From contig NZ_CP014337.1 of the NCBI RefSeq assembly GCF_002024805.1, positions 1,612,001 to 1,676,000 of the forward strand: a stretch of DNA of 64,000 nucleotides, in the 5' to 3' direction. Source of the stretch: Elizabethkingia bruuniana. Lineage in GTDB: Bacteria > Bacteroidota > Bacteroidia > Flavobacteriales > Weeksellaceae. Under the pieces are notes generated by a model. That model searched no databases. It saw nothing but the letters and a program-made list of their open reading frames with translations, and had not been told where the DNA came from. Position 1 is the first letter of the stretch; every line of letters starts with the position of its first letter. Positions 1 through 8,163 of the stretch are shown here, one piece after another. The position numbers were made by a program, and so were the translations under genes.

Positions 1-614
1 GCGATATTTTTCTGGCTTTTATAATATTTATCAACCAGCATATGAAACCTGAAAGCAAGATTATTGGTATTCACCAAAGCCGCATCGCCATAGATATGCT
101 CCATCCAGAGGTTGATCATGAGTGTCAGAAGTCTTACTCTGGCATCTATAAGTTTAGGAAAAGCTGGTTCAGAATCTATTTCCTTACGTATAGCGCCAAA
201 TTCAGCACTAAGTTTTTGATAGGTTTCATCATCCGGATGAATCATTTCATATCTGTTTAGTGGAGAAAAGGTATGTTTCAGCGTTGGCGAAAATGTTTCA
301 AGAATGATATCATTTACAATTAACCTCCTTCCCATTGTATTGGGAGATAACTTCCAGTTGTAAACTTTCCCCGGAAGATGAATAAACAGTTGCTTTGATT
401 TCAGTGCATAGCTGTTAATATCGGTAATACATTCGCCATCCTCACATTCATCAATAATAATGATTGTAAAAGAATGATCCGGAAAGTTGTTGAGCTCGGA
501 TGAGGTAATACTGTCCTGATATATTACATTTACATTCCCCGGATTATGCAGATCTGCAAACTTTGAATTATTTGTTGCTGTATTATTTTCATATGATACC
601 TTGTCTCCTTTCAT
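1..614 (-). CDS. AraC-family transcriptional regulator, N-terminal part (runs off the left edge)
   Basis: An open minus-strand frame starts at ATG 614 and stays open to the window edge, giving about 204 residues. The N-terminal half is a sensor-like beta-rich region, followed by helices (LLTLMINLWMEH) and then FHMLVDKYYKSQ. The last motif is typical of the linker that opens the helix-turn-helix domain in Bacteroidetes AraC regulators. The DNA-binding domain itself lies outside the window, so the family call rests on the linker and general layout. The gene diverges from moaA, and a Fur-like palindrome lies in the shared intergenic region. The ligand and targets cannot be told. Confidence 0.65.
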   Translation of the reverse strand, partial: MKGDKVSYENNTATNNSKFADLHNPGNVNVIYQDSITSSELNNFPDHSFTIIIIDECEDGECITDINSYALKSKQLFIHLPGKVYNWKLSPNTMGRRLIVNDIILETFSPTLKHTFSPLNRYEMIHPDDETYQKLSAEFGAIRKEIDSEPAFPKLIDARVRLLTLMINLWMEHIYGDAALVNTNNLAFRFHMLVDKYYKSQKNI

Positions 615-685
615 TCTGAATTATTACAAATACTAATTTACAACCAAATATTATACTATAACTACTGGCTGATTCAATCCGGCAA

Positions 686-700
686 TAATAATCATTATTA
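686..700. promoter_or_regulatory. Fur-like palindrome in the araC/moaA divergent region
   Basis: TAATAATCATTATTA is a perfect 7-1-7 inverted repeat. It matches the Fur consensus TGATAATnATTATCA at all but one symmetric position per arm. It lies about 70 bp upstream of the AraC gene and 125 bp upstream of moaA. In AT-rich DNA chance matches are possible, so this is a candidate only. Confidence 0.35.
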
Positions 701-735
701 CACTTAAAACATTCGATTATAAATATCATGCATTG

Positions 736-749
736 TGATAATCGTATCA
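736..749. promoter_or_regulatory. Short inverted repeat upstream of moaA
   Basis: TGATA-ATCG-TATCA is a perfect 5-bp inverted repeat with a 4-nt spacer, about 50 bp upstream of the moaA minus-7 element. It vaguely resembles a CRP/FNR-type site (TTGAT-N4-ATCAA), which would suit an anaerobically used cofactor operon. The match is imperfect. Confidence 0.25.
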
Positions 750-799
750 TAATTTAAACATGAATATGAAGTTTGATACACCTCAAGCAAAACAATCAG

Positions 800-807
800 T
801 ATATTTG
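800..807 (+). promoter_or_regulatory. Probable moaA promoter (Bacteroidetes minus-7 element)
   Basis: TATATTTG matches TAnnTTTG exactly and ends 18 nt before the moaA ATG. A TTTG at 772-775 could be the minus-33 element, but the 24-nt gap is longer than usual. Confidence 0.45.
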
Positions 808-825
808 TTTGTATAGTTTTATTCA

Positions 826-1812
826 ATGCTGAAAGATAAATTCGGAAGAGCTATTAATTATTTGAGACTGGCTGTAGTAGATCGGTGTAACCTTCGCTGT
901 ACCTATTGTATGCCGGAAAACGGTCTTTCCTGGATAAAGCAACAGGAGCTGATGACAGATGAAGAAATGATCAGAATATGTTCTGTTTTTACTGAACTAG
1001 GCATTAACAAAATCCGAATAACTGGTGGTGAACCCTTTGTAAGAAAAAACTGTATAAGCCTTATTGAGCAGTTATCCCAATTACAAGGTTTGGATGATAT
1101 CAGCATTACAACAAACGGACTTCTTACCCAACAATATATTCCGCAGCTTAAAGCTTCCGGAATAAAGTCTGTTAATCTGAGTCTTGATACTTTAGATCCC
1201 GAACGATTCTTTAGTATAACACGGCGAAGAAGTTTTGATAAAGTAATGAAAACTTTAGACAGTTTACTAAAGCACAAGATAACAGTAAAGATTAATACTG
1301 TCGTAATGGAAGATCAGAATATTGAAGATATTATTCCGTTGGTACTACTTACTAAAAAACTTCCTGTCGATGTACGGTTTATAGAAGAAATGCCTTTCAA
1401 TGGGACCGATGTAGCAGTATCTCTGAAGTGGAATTATAAACAGATATACGAACACATTAAGGCTTACTTTCCTGACATCATAAAAACAAAAGATCCGAAA
1501 AGTTCTACATCATATAATTATAAAATTCCGGGATTTGCAGGCAATATCGGAATTATTGCAGCATATACCCGCTCCTTCTGCGGAGACTGCAACAGAATAC
1601 GAATTACGCCTACTGGAGAACTCCGTACCTGTCTGTATGAAGAGAAAGGAATTAACCTGAAAGAAGCTTTGCGCTCAGGCAAAACCGATCAGGAACTAAA
1701 AGAAATTATTATCAATAGCATACAACACAAGCCAAAAGACGGATGGGAAGCTGAAAAGATGAATCTTACTTCTTCACAAGTACATCAGTCTATGGCTACA
1801 ATAGGTGGATAA
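826..1812 (+). CDS. moaA: GTP 3',8-cyclase MoaA (radical SAM, molybdopterin synthesis step 1)
   Basis: MoaA converts GTP to 3',8-cyclo-GTP, the first step of molybdenum cofactor synthesis, in the cytosol. At 328 aa it has the family's normal length. The N-terminal radical-SAM cluster motif C-x3-C-x2-C is present (Cys21, 25, 28 in RCNLRCTYC). The C-terminal substrate-cluster motif CxxC-x13-C is present (FCGDCNRIRI...RTC). The protein ends in the diagnostic Gly-Gly (TIGG). It is the first gene of a plus-strand moco operon; moeA starts 2 nt after its stop. The start at 826 fits the minus-7 element at 800-807. Confidence 0.97.
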   Translation: MLKDKFGRAINYLRLAVVDRCNLRCTYCMPENGLSWIKQQELMTDEEMIRICSVFTELGINKIRITGGEPFVRKNCISLIEQLSQLQGLDDISITTNGLLTQQYIPQLKASGIKSVNLSLDTLDPERFFSITRRRSFDKVMKTLDSLLKHKITVKINTVVMEDQNIEDIIPLVLLTKKLPVDVRFIEEMPFNGTDVAVSLKWNYKQIYEHIKAYFPDIIKTKDPKSSTSYNYKIPGFAGNIGIIAAYTRSFCGDCNRIRITPTGELRTCLYEEKGINLKEALRSGKTDQELKEIIINSIQHKPKDGWEAEKMNLTSSQVHQSMATIGG

Positions 1813-1814
1813 AT

Positions 1815-3026
1815 ATGGAAATGATTAGTGTACAACAGGCAGAAGAGATCGTTCTTTCTCAATATCAGGATTATGGGAAAGAAAGTATTTCTTATGATTT
1901 GGTCATAGGCAGAGTTTTAGCAGAGGACATTCTTGCAGATCGGGATTTGCCTCCTTTTGACAGACCTACTGTAGATGGCATTGCTATACGTTTTACCTCT
2001 TACGAAGAAGGCTTTCGTTCGTTTAATATAAAAACTATTCAGTCTGCAGGTGAAACCTCTGTAGCTATAGATTCGGAAGACCAGTGTATTGAAATAATGA
2101 CAGGTGCTGCATTGGATAGCACCGTGGATACTGTTATCCGATACGAGGATATAACTGTCGACAATGGAATTGCAACTATTAATATCAATATCAAAAAAGG
2201 TCAGAATATCCATCTTAAAGGAAAAGATAAAAAAGCAGGAGAGATACTGGTTAATGCCAATCAGGTTATAACTCCTGCCATAATTGGTATTGCTGCATCC
2301 GTTGGGAAAACCTCTTTATGGGTTAAAAAGCTTCCTAAAATTGCTATTATATCTACCGGAGATGAAATGATAAGCCCTGAACTAACTCCTACTGCTTTTC
2401 AGCTAAGACGTTCTAATGGAGTTACAATAAGCTCTGTCCTTGAGAAATATAAGATTAAAGCAGATCTTATCCATCTTAATGATGATTATGAGGAGATTAA
2501 AAAAGAACTTTCAAACTATATAGATACCTATGATATACTTCTTATGAGTGGAGGTGTTTCGATGGGGAAATTCGATTATCTTCCACAAGTATGTGAGGAA
2601 CTGGGTATAAAAAAACTATTCCATAAAATAAAGCAAAGACCGGGAAAACCATTTTGGTTTGGTAAAAGCCAGAATCAAAAGCTTGTGTTTGCATTCCCTG
2701 GCAATCCGGTTTCTGTATTTATGTGTCTGCATCGGTATTTTATTCCCTGGCTGGAAAGATCTTTGGAAATCCCCCAGAGTTCTCCCCTGTATGCCATACT
2801 TGAAAACGACATTGAATTCCCATTCTCTTTGCAATATTTTGCACAGACAAAACTTCAGATAAATAAGCAGGGGCAACTTATTGCAAATATTGTTGACACT
2901 AACGGTTCCGGAGATTTTTCTCATCTTGCGGAAACAAATGCTTTTGTGGAACTGCCCTTAGAACAAAATACATTCAGAAAAGGAGAAGTATATAAAGTAT
3001 GGCAATATAGTTTCTTAAATTTGTAA
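1815..3026 (+). CDS. moeA: Molybdopterin molybdenumtransferase MoeA
   Basis: MoeA inserts molybdate into adenylylated molybdopterin. The 403 aa are typical. The N-terminal linker motif DLPPFDRPTVDGIAIR and the MPT-binding core MSGGVSMGKFDYLP are both present. The core is followed by KPFWFGK and the conserved PGNPVSVFMCLHRY segment, and then the C-terminal beta domain IV. It is translationally close to moaA (2-nt gap). The next moco gene, moaC, is separated from it by a DUF1016 gene. No MogA/MoaB MPT adenylyltransferase is seen in the window, so that step must be encoded elsewhere. Confidence 0.96.
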   Translation: MEMISVQQAEEIVLSQYQDYGKESISYDLVIGRVLAEDILADRDLPPFDRPTVDGIAIRFTSYEEGFRSFNIKTIQSAGETSVAIDSEDQCIEIMTGAALDSTVDTVIRYEDITVDNGIATININIKKGQNIHLKGKDKKAGEILVNANQVITPAIIGIAASVGKTSLWVKKLPKIAIISTGDEMISPELTPTAFQLRRSNGVTISSVLEKYKIKADLIHLNDDYEEIKKELSNYIDTYDILLMSGGVSMGKFDYLPQVCEELGIKKLFHKIKQRPGKPFWFGKSQNQKLVFAFPGNPVSVFMCLHRYFIPWLERSLEIPQSSPLYAILENDIEFPFSLQYFAQTKLQINKQGQLIANIVDTNGSGDFSHLAETNAFVELPLEQNTFRKGEVYKVWQYSFLNL

Positions 3027-3067
3027 GAGGCCCAATACCGGAATTAATCAATTATGAATAATCAGCA

Positions 3068-4087
3068 ATGGCAGATCTGACATACATAAGTGAAATAAGG
3101 AATATTCTTGCACAGGCAAGGATGAAAGCTTATCAGTCTGTAAATTCTGCAATGGTTGAAGCTTATTGGCATATTGGGAAACGTATTGTAGAAGAAGAGC
3201 AAAACGGAAAAGAACGTGCGGAATATGGTGAAGCTTTACTTAAGAATCTCTCTGTTGCACTCACCAAAGAATTTGGCAAAGGATTCTCCTCTTCCAATCT
3301 GCGGAATTTCCGACAATTCTATCTTACTTATTCGGATCCGGAGATTTGCTACACACTGTGTAACAAATTAACATGGAGCCATAACAGGCTCATTATGAGA
3401 ATTGACAGTAATGCTGCACGCAATTACTATTTGAAAGAAGCTTCGGAACAAAACTGGAGTGTGAGAGTACTGGAGCGTCATATTAACACTTTCTATTACG
3501 AACGCTTGCTCTCTACACAAAATAAAGAAGAAACCGCTCAGTATAGTACCGGACAAAATAATGATTTAACAAGAGATTTTATAAAAGATCCTTACGTATT
3601 TGAGTTTCTGAATATTCCGGAGCCAATAAGCGCAACTGAGAATGATATTGAAGCAGCCCTGATTGGAAACTTACAGCAGTTTTTGCTGGAACTGGGCAAA
3701 GGATTTTCTTTTATAGGCCGGCAGTTCAGAATAAGTACTGAAACATCTCATTTTTATATTGATCTTGTATTCTATAATTACATCTTGAAATGCTTTGTAT
3801 TATTTGATCTTAAAATAGCCAAACTCACACATCAGGATGCCGGCCAAATGGACATGTACATCAGAATGTTTGATGATTTAAAAAAGCAGCCTGAAGATAA
3901 TCCTACTATTGGAATTATACTTTGTACAGAGAAAGATGAGACGGTAGTAAAATATTCGATCCTCAATGAACACAAGCAACTTTTTGCCACTAAATATTTA
4001 CCGTATCTTCCTACTGAAGAAGAGCTTGCTGCAGAAATAAAAAGAGAAAAATTATTTTTAAAACAAAAGCTGGGTAAAACTAAATAA
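3068..4087 (+). CDS. DUF1016 (YhcG-type) PDDEXK nuclease-fold protein
   Basis: A 339-aa protein with the two-part YhcG layout. The N-terminal helical DNA-binding region holds ARMKAYQSVNSAMVEAYWHIGKRI and a FGKGFSSSNLRNFRQFY motif. The C-terminal PDDEXK-like domain runs from about residue 170. Its signature FYIDLVFYN...FVLFDLKIAKLTHQDAGQMDMYI is present, with the Asp and the D-L-K active-site elements intact. The family is thought to be nuclease-like and is frequent near mobile or restriction loci; its function is not settled. It is out of place inside a molybdenum-cofactor operon, 41 nt after moeA and 11 nt before moaC. Its start region resembles that of moaC, suggesting insertion with a local duplication. 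Confidence 0.88.
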   Translation: MADLTYISEIRNILAQARMKAYQSVNSAMVEAYWHIGKRIVEEEQNGKERAEYGEALLKNLSVALTKEFGKGFSSSNLRNFRQFYLTYSDPEICYTLCNKLTWSHNRLIMRIDSNAARNYYLKEASEQNWSVRVLERHINTFYYERLLSTQNKEETAQYSTGQNNDLTRDFIKDPYVFEFLNIPEPISATENDIEAALIGNLQQFLLELGKGFSFIGRQFRISTETSHFYIDLVFYNYILKCFVLFDLKIAKLTHQDAGQMDMYIRMFDDLKKQPEDNPTIGIILCTEKDETVVKYSILNEHKQLFATKYLPYLPTEEELAAEIKREKLFLKQKLGKTK

Positions 4088-4098
4088 AACAATCAGAA

Positions 4099-4578
4099 AT
4101 GACAGACTTTTCACACCTCAATCATAAACTGGAACCTGCAATTGTAAATGTAAGCGGAAAAGCTGTTACAAGAAGAAAAGCTATTGCAAAAGCAACAGTT
4201 GATATTCCTGAACATATATTACAGAAGCTAAAAGAAGGTGACTTTAAAACCCCAAAAGGTTCGGTATTTCAAACTGCAATTATAGCAGGTATTATGGCAG
4301 CAAAGAAAACAGGAGAACTTATACCGCTTTGCCATCCTATAGGACTTGAGAATTGTGAGGTAAGCATAGATATTAATGATCGAAACGAAATTGAGATTTA
4401 CTGTACAGCGGAAGTTGAAGCTAAAACAGGAATAGAAATGGAAGCTCTTACAGGTGCCTCCGTAGCAGCATTAACTATATATGATATGTGCAAGGCTTTA
4501 AGTCATGATATTTGTATTAAGGAAATTAAATTAATAGAAAAAACTGGCGGCAAAAATGATTTCAGAAGAACAGAATAG
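4099..4578 (+). CDS. moaC: Cyclic pyranopterin monophosphate synthase MoaC
   Basis: MoaC turns MoaA's 3',8-cyclo-GTP into cyclic pyranopterin monophosphate. The 159 aa match the family. The motifs FSHLN, VSGKAVTRRKAIAKA, PLCHPIGLENCEV and KTGIEMEALTGASVAALTIYDMCKA are all recognisable, including the active-site Lys and His-Pro segment. The C-terminus KTGGKNDF is the usual KSGGKSG-like tail. Its last 23 nt overlap mobA in another frame, implying translational coupling. Confidence 0.97.
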   Translation: MTDFSHLNHKLEPAIVNVSGKAVTRRKAIAKATVDIPEHILQKLKEGDFKTPKGSVFQTAIIAGIMAAKKTGELIPLCHPIGLENCEVSIDINDRNEIEIYCTAEVEAKTGIEMEALTGASVAALTIYDMCKALSHDICIKEIKLIEKTGGKNDFRRTE

Positions 4579-5170
4579 AATTCCTTCTATCAACGGGCTT
4601 GTTCTTGCTGGCGGAAAAAGCACAAGAATGGGAACATCTAAAGACCTACTGAACTGGCATGGAAAAGAGCAGCGTTATTATGCTGCAGACTTAATGGCTC
4701 CGTTTTGTGATGAGGTTTTTATTTCCTGCAGACAAGATCAGTTAGAAAATTTCGATACCAGCTATAATGCACTCACAGATACCTTTCTGAATATGGGACC
4801 ATTTGGCGGAATACTTTCTGCTCTGCGTTCTCAAAGAGACAAAGCCTGGCTGGTTGTAGCCTGCGACCTCCCCTTACTGGATAAGAAATCATTACAGTTT
4901 CTTACAGAATCACGAGATCCTGAGAAAACAGCAACAACCTATGAAAGTCCGTTTGATAGGTTGCCTGAACCTTTAATCACCATTTGGGAGCCTAAAAGCT
5001 ATCCTTTATTACTTAATTTTTTGGGAATCGGAAATACCTGCCCCAGAAAGGTTTTAATCAATAGTGATACACTCATTTTAAAACCACAGAATCCGGACGC
5101 TTTGATGAATGTAAATACTCCTGACGATGCGGCAAAAGCACAACAGGTTTTAAACAACTCAAAAGACTAA
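4556..5170 (+). CDS. mobA: Molybdenum cofactor guanylyltransferase MobA-like protein
   Basis: A 204-aa nucleotidyltransferase with the N-terminal signature VLAGGKSTRMGTSKDLLNWHG that binds GTP, followed by GPFGGILSALRS and the metal-binding ACDLPLL motif. MobA attaches GMP to Mo-MPT to make the dinucleotide (MGD) form. This fits the presence downstream of FdhD and an FdhF/YdeP-type oxidoreductase that would need bis-MGD. The start at 4556 overlaps moaC by 23 nt. A role in MCD rather than MGD synthesis (MocA-like) cannot be excluded from sequence alone. Confidence 0.9.
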   Translation: MISEEQNRIPSINGLVLAGGKSTRMGTSKDLLNWHGKEQRYYAADLMAPFCDEVFISCRQDQLENFDTSYNALTDTFLNMGPFGGILSALRSQRDKAWLVVACDLPLLDKKSLQFLTESRDPEKTATTYESPFDRLPEPLITIWEPKSYPLLLNFLGIGNTCPRKVLINSDTLILKPQNPDALMNVNTPDDAAKAQQVLNNSKD

Positions 5171-5171
5171 T

Positions 5172-6215
5172 ATGGAAGATAATTTTGAACGCTATCAGTG
5201 TCAGATTACTTTACCCGGATTTGGCATTTCTTCTCAGCAATTATTAGAAAATGCACGTGTTCTGATTGTCGGAATGGGTGGACTTGGCTGTCCCTCGGCT
5301 CAGTATCTTGTATCTTCCGGCATAGGAACAATCGGTATTGCAGACGATGATACTGTATCGCTAAGCAATCTTCACCGTCAGATTTTATATACCCCGGAGG
5401 ACACAGGTCTTCCTAAAGTAGAAGTAGCTGCCAGAAGATTGCAACAACAAAACCCTTCTGTAAATATTATTCCGTACAATCTGCGGGTAACCTCTGAAAA
5501 TATAATAAACCTCATCTCGGAATATGATCTGATTATAGAAGGAACAGACAATTTTGAAACAAAATACCTATTGAATGATGCCTGTGTATTAACCGGAAAA
5601 CCTTTGATTTACGGGGCTATTTACCAATATGAAGGTCAGGTTAGTATATGGAATGTTTTACAAAATGATGGCATGTACAGCCCTAATTACCGGGATGTAT
5701 TTCCGGATGTAGAAACTTCTCAGATTCCTAATTGCAGAGAAGGTGGCGTAATTCCTACATTGGCGGGTATTACAGGCTGTATGCAGGCTAATGAAGCTAT
5801 AAAGTATATAACAGGATCAGAAGATCTTTTAGCGGGAAAACTATGGATGCTTAATGTAATAACCGGAAAAACTCAGGTAATTAAGCTGAAGAAATCAACC
5901 GCTTTTCAAATTACAGATTTAGTACAGACAATTCCTTTAATTACTTTTGAACAACTTCGGGAAAGAAAAGATTATTTTGAAATTATAGATGTGCGTACGG
6001 AAAAAGAGCATCATACATTTAATATTGGCGGAAAGAATATTCCTGTAGAAAAACTACAGGATCAGTTGAATAATATATCTTCTGTCCTGCAGCCTATTCT
6101 TTTGTATTGCCAGTCTGGAAAACGCAGTATGGAAGCTGCAGAAAAGATAAAAAAAGCTTTCCCCAACAAAGAAGTATTCTCCCTAAAAGACGGCATTAAT
6201 AATATACCGTGGTAA
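5172..6215 (+). CDS. moeB: MoeB/ThiF-type E1-like adenylyltransferase with C-terminal rhodanese domain
   Basis: This 347-aa enzyme should adenylylate the C-terminal Gly-Gly of MoaD (gene at 12785) and support sulfur transfer. The N-terminal E1 domain shows the ATP loop GMGGLG (34-39), DDDTVSLSNLHRQ, the TDNFETKYLLNDAC motif and the NCREGGVIPTLAGITG segment. A rhodanese domain fills the last ~90 residues, with active-site Cys313 in YCQSGKRS. The usual two CxxC zinc pairs of MoeB appear to be missing: the PNYRDVFPD and LWMLNVITGK segments carry no Cys. It starts 1 nt after mobA's stop and converges on the 6226-6633 gene with a 10-nt gap. Confidence 0.9.
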   Translation: MEDNFERYQCQITLPGFGISSQQLLENARVLIVGMGGLGCPSAQYLVSSGIGTIGIADDDTVSLSNLHRQILYTPEDTGLPKVEVAARRLQQQNPSVNIIPYNLRVTSENIINLISEYDLIIEGTDNFETKYLLNDACVLTGKPLIYGAIYQYEGQVSIWNVLQNDGMYSPNYRDVFPDVETSQIPNCREGGVIPTLAGITGCMQANEAIKYITGSEDLLAGKLWMLNVITGKTQVIKLKKSTAFQITDLVQTIPLITFEQLRERKDYFEIIDVRTEKEHHTFNIGGKNIPVEKLQDQLNNISSVLQPILLYCQSGKRSMEAAEKIKKAFPNKEVFSLKDGINNIPW

Positions 6216-6225
6216 TATTCCTGTA

Positions 6226-6633
6226 TTATACAGAACCAAATTTTTCAAAAGACTCTTTGCTAACTGGTGTGAAAAAATTAATCAGATTACCGTCAGGATC
6301 TCTGAATAATAATGATTTATTTCCCCACGGCATTGTTGTAGGTTCCTGTACAATGCAGGAAACCAGAAATTCCTTTAACCGTACATATTCCTTGTCAACA
6401 TCCTCTGTGAAGAATTCTATTATCGCTGTTTGATTCTTTGCTGGCTGAGCAATGGTTTCGCCACCGAAAAACTGCAATGTTTTGGTACTTCCGATAGCCA
6501 ATGTTGCTGTTGCTGTCCGTAGTTCAGCAAAATCTGGTGTATATCTTACAGCTTCAATTCCTGTTACATTTTCATAGAAGCTGATTAAATTTTCAATATT
6601 TGCCGTAATAATACGTACTGATACTAAATTCAT
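6226..6633 (-). CDS. VOC (glyoxalase/bleomycin-resistance fold) family protein
   Basis: A 135-aa single vicinal-oxygen-chelate domain. Visible are the first beta-alpha unit NLVSVRIITANIENLISFYENVTG, the FAELRTATATLAI strand pair, and the C-terminal LLFRDPDGNLINFFTP motif that is the hallmark of the fold. Members are often dimeric metal enzymes, and the DPDGN-x-I/L-F signature is standard. The substrate cannot be inferred. It is monocistronic on the minus strand and convergent with moeB. Confidence 0.85.
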   Translation of the reverse strand: MNLVSVRIITANIENLISFYENVTGIEAVRYTPDFAELRTATATLAIGSTKTLQFFGGETIAQPAKNQTAIIEFFTEDVDKEYVRLKEFLVSCIVQEPTTMPWGNKSLLFRDPDGNLINFFTPVSKESFEKFGSV

Positions 6634-6799
6634 TTCTTTAGAGTTTTTAAATTACTCTACAAAAATAAACTGGTATTATGACAGCAGTTTGTCAGCAGGT
6701 TTTGTCTTAGATTATTTAATATTCAGAATAGCTACTAAATACATAAAGTTGTATTAGCATACTACTATTCTTAGAGCACGGAGATTTCATCTAGTAGTA

Positions 6800-6940
6800 A
6801 GAGCCTGTTTAAATTTTATTGTTAATGCTCTTCGACAGGCTCAGAGTGACATTGCTTGTCCAAAATAGCTTCCTTTTAGGAGTGTCAGGCTGAGCCTGTC
6901 GAAGTCTAATATTTTTTTAATCAAAATTTAAACAGGTTCT
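6800..6940. repeat. Intergenic palindromic repeat element (~140 bp, MITE-like)
   Basis: The outer termini are imperfect inverted repeats, AGAGCCTGTTTAAATTTT (6800-6817) against the reverse complement of 6923-6940, differing by about one base in 18. Nested inside is a second inverted pair, CTTCGACAGGCTCAG at 6830-6844 and its complement at 6890-6904. The element has no ORF and would fold into a long hairpin. Confidence 0.7.
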
Positions 6941-6952
6941 AAGATTATTTAA

Positions 6953-7227
6953 AACATTTAGAAATTTAGAAGATTTAGCCATCGGATCGAATACACTTAA
7001 TAAGCTTAATCTCTTAATGGTTTTAATTTGATATTTAGCATAATCATAGCATTGTACTATTTATAATAATGCAACCCCCAGACATTCTGCTATAAACTTA
7101 ACATTTAGGAATTTAGAGGATTTAGACATCGGATCAAATGTGCTTAATAACCTCAATTTCTTAATGGTTTTAATTTGATATTTAGTATGGCGTTAATAAT
7201 GCAGCCTGTTATAAACTTAAATCACCC
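6953..7227. repeat. Degenerate direct duplication in the 6.6-7.2 kb gene-free stretch
   Basis: Two ~87-bp copies start with AACATTTAG(A/G)AATTTAGA and end with TTAATGGTTTTAATTTGATATTTAG, at 6953-7039 and 7100-7186. The stretches following them (TAATAATGCA...TATAAACTTA) are also similar. No gene is seen between 6634 and 7233 apart from these repeats. Confidence 0.7.
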
Positions 7228-7233
7228 AAAATG

Positions 7234-8145
7234 CTAGTCAATAATTGTTTGCGCCGTTTTCTGCAAAACATCTACATGTTCTCCTAACATTTCATGAATT
7301 GTTTCATCAATCATTATACACATACTGTTTAGTGCCAGATCATTGGCATCAGTGCCGAAAGGTTCTTCTATCTCGTCGGCAATAGCTTCGAAGGCTACAA
7401 AGGTGTAAGCAATAAAAACAACAATAAAAGGCATAAACCAGCCTAAAGAATCTACTAAAGCAAAAGGTAATAAGAAGCAATAAATATAGACGGTGCGATG
7501 TAATAAAACCTGATAACTATACGGAATTGGTGTGGAGACAATCCGTTCGCAGCCCCCTACAACATCCGCCAGTTTATCAAAATTTTCATCAAAGCGGGAC
7601 TGCTGTATAGAATCTATTCTGTTTTCTGATCTCGCCTGTTTTACCCAATCTGCCATCAGCTTCATAAGTATAGCAGGTTTGTATTTGGATTCTTCAGCTA
7701 CCCTGAACTGTTCTGCCGTTAGTCTGATCTGCAAATCTTCTTTTGGATCTGTGCCTCTTAACTGATGCTTGAGTGCATAAACAAAGGCGCTGACGAGCTG
7801 AACAAATTCCGATACAGAAGCTTTATCTGTATCTCCTAAAGTAAGTGCCTGTCGTACCAGCGAACGTGAGGTATTCAATAAAGCACCCCAGAGTTTTCTA
7901 CCTTCCCAGAAACGCTCGTAGCTAACATTATTACGGAATCCCAGAAAAAGCGCCAGTACAAAACCAAATAATGTTAATGGAGCTGTATTAAGCGGAATCT
8001 TGAATGAAAATACAGTTCCGTGAAAATAGGCTACTAATAATGATAAAGCAAATAAAATTAATAGTCGTGGTAATAGTGCCGGCAGCACAGAGCCATGCCA
8101 GATAAAGAGCATCCTGAACCAATTTTCTTTCTTACGTATGATCAT
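7234..8145 (-). CDS. Bestrophin-family membrane protein (YneE-like)
   Basis: A 303-aa protein with the bestrophin/UPF0187 layout. A hydrophobic N-terminal segment (about 20-60) is followed by FGFVLALFLGFRNNVSYERFWEGRKLWGALLNTSRS, the family signature. A second hydrophobic pair (around 215-250) and the acidic tail DEIEEPFGTDANDLAL complete it. Bacterial bestrophins form pentameric ion channels. It is the last gene of the minus-strand run from the TauE exporter; the gap to the upstream gene is 18 nt. The transported ion is unknown. Confidence 0.9.
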   Translation of the reverse strand: MIIRKKENWFRMLFIWHGSVLPALLPRLLILFALSLLVAYFHGTVFSFKIPLNTAPLTLFGFVLALFLGFRNNVSYERFWEGRKLWGALLNTSRSLVRQALTLGDTDKASVSEFVQLVSAFVYALKHQLRGTDPKEDLQIRLTAEQFRVAEESKYKPAILMKLMADWVKQARSENRIDSIQQSRFDENFDKLADVVGGCERIVSTPIPYSYQVLLHRTVYIYCFLLPFALVDSLGWFMPFIVVFIAYTFVAFEAIADEIEEPFGTDANDLALNSMCIMIDETIHEMLGEHVDVLQKTAQTIID

Positions 8146-8163
8146 AATGCTTTTAACTGAATG

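Noticed and set aside
903-1277. Minus-strand ORF inside moaA
   Set aside because: It is the antisense shadow of the strongly conserved moaA frame, with a low-complexity, Ser/Cys-rich translation.
6209-6433. Plus-strand ORF after moeB
   Set aside because: It lies antisense to the VOC gene, which has a clear family motif. No start signal.
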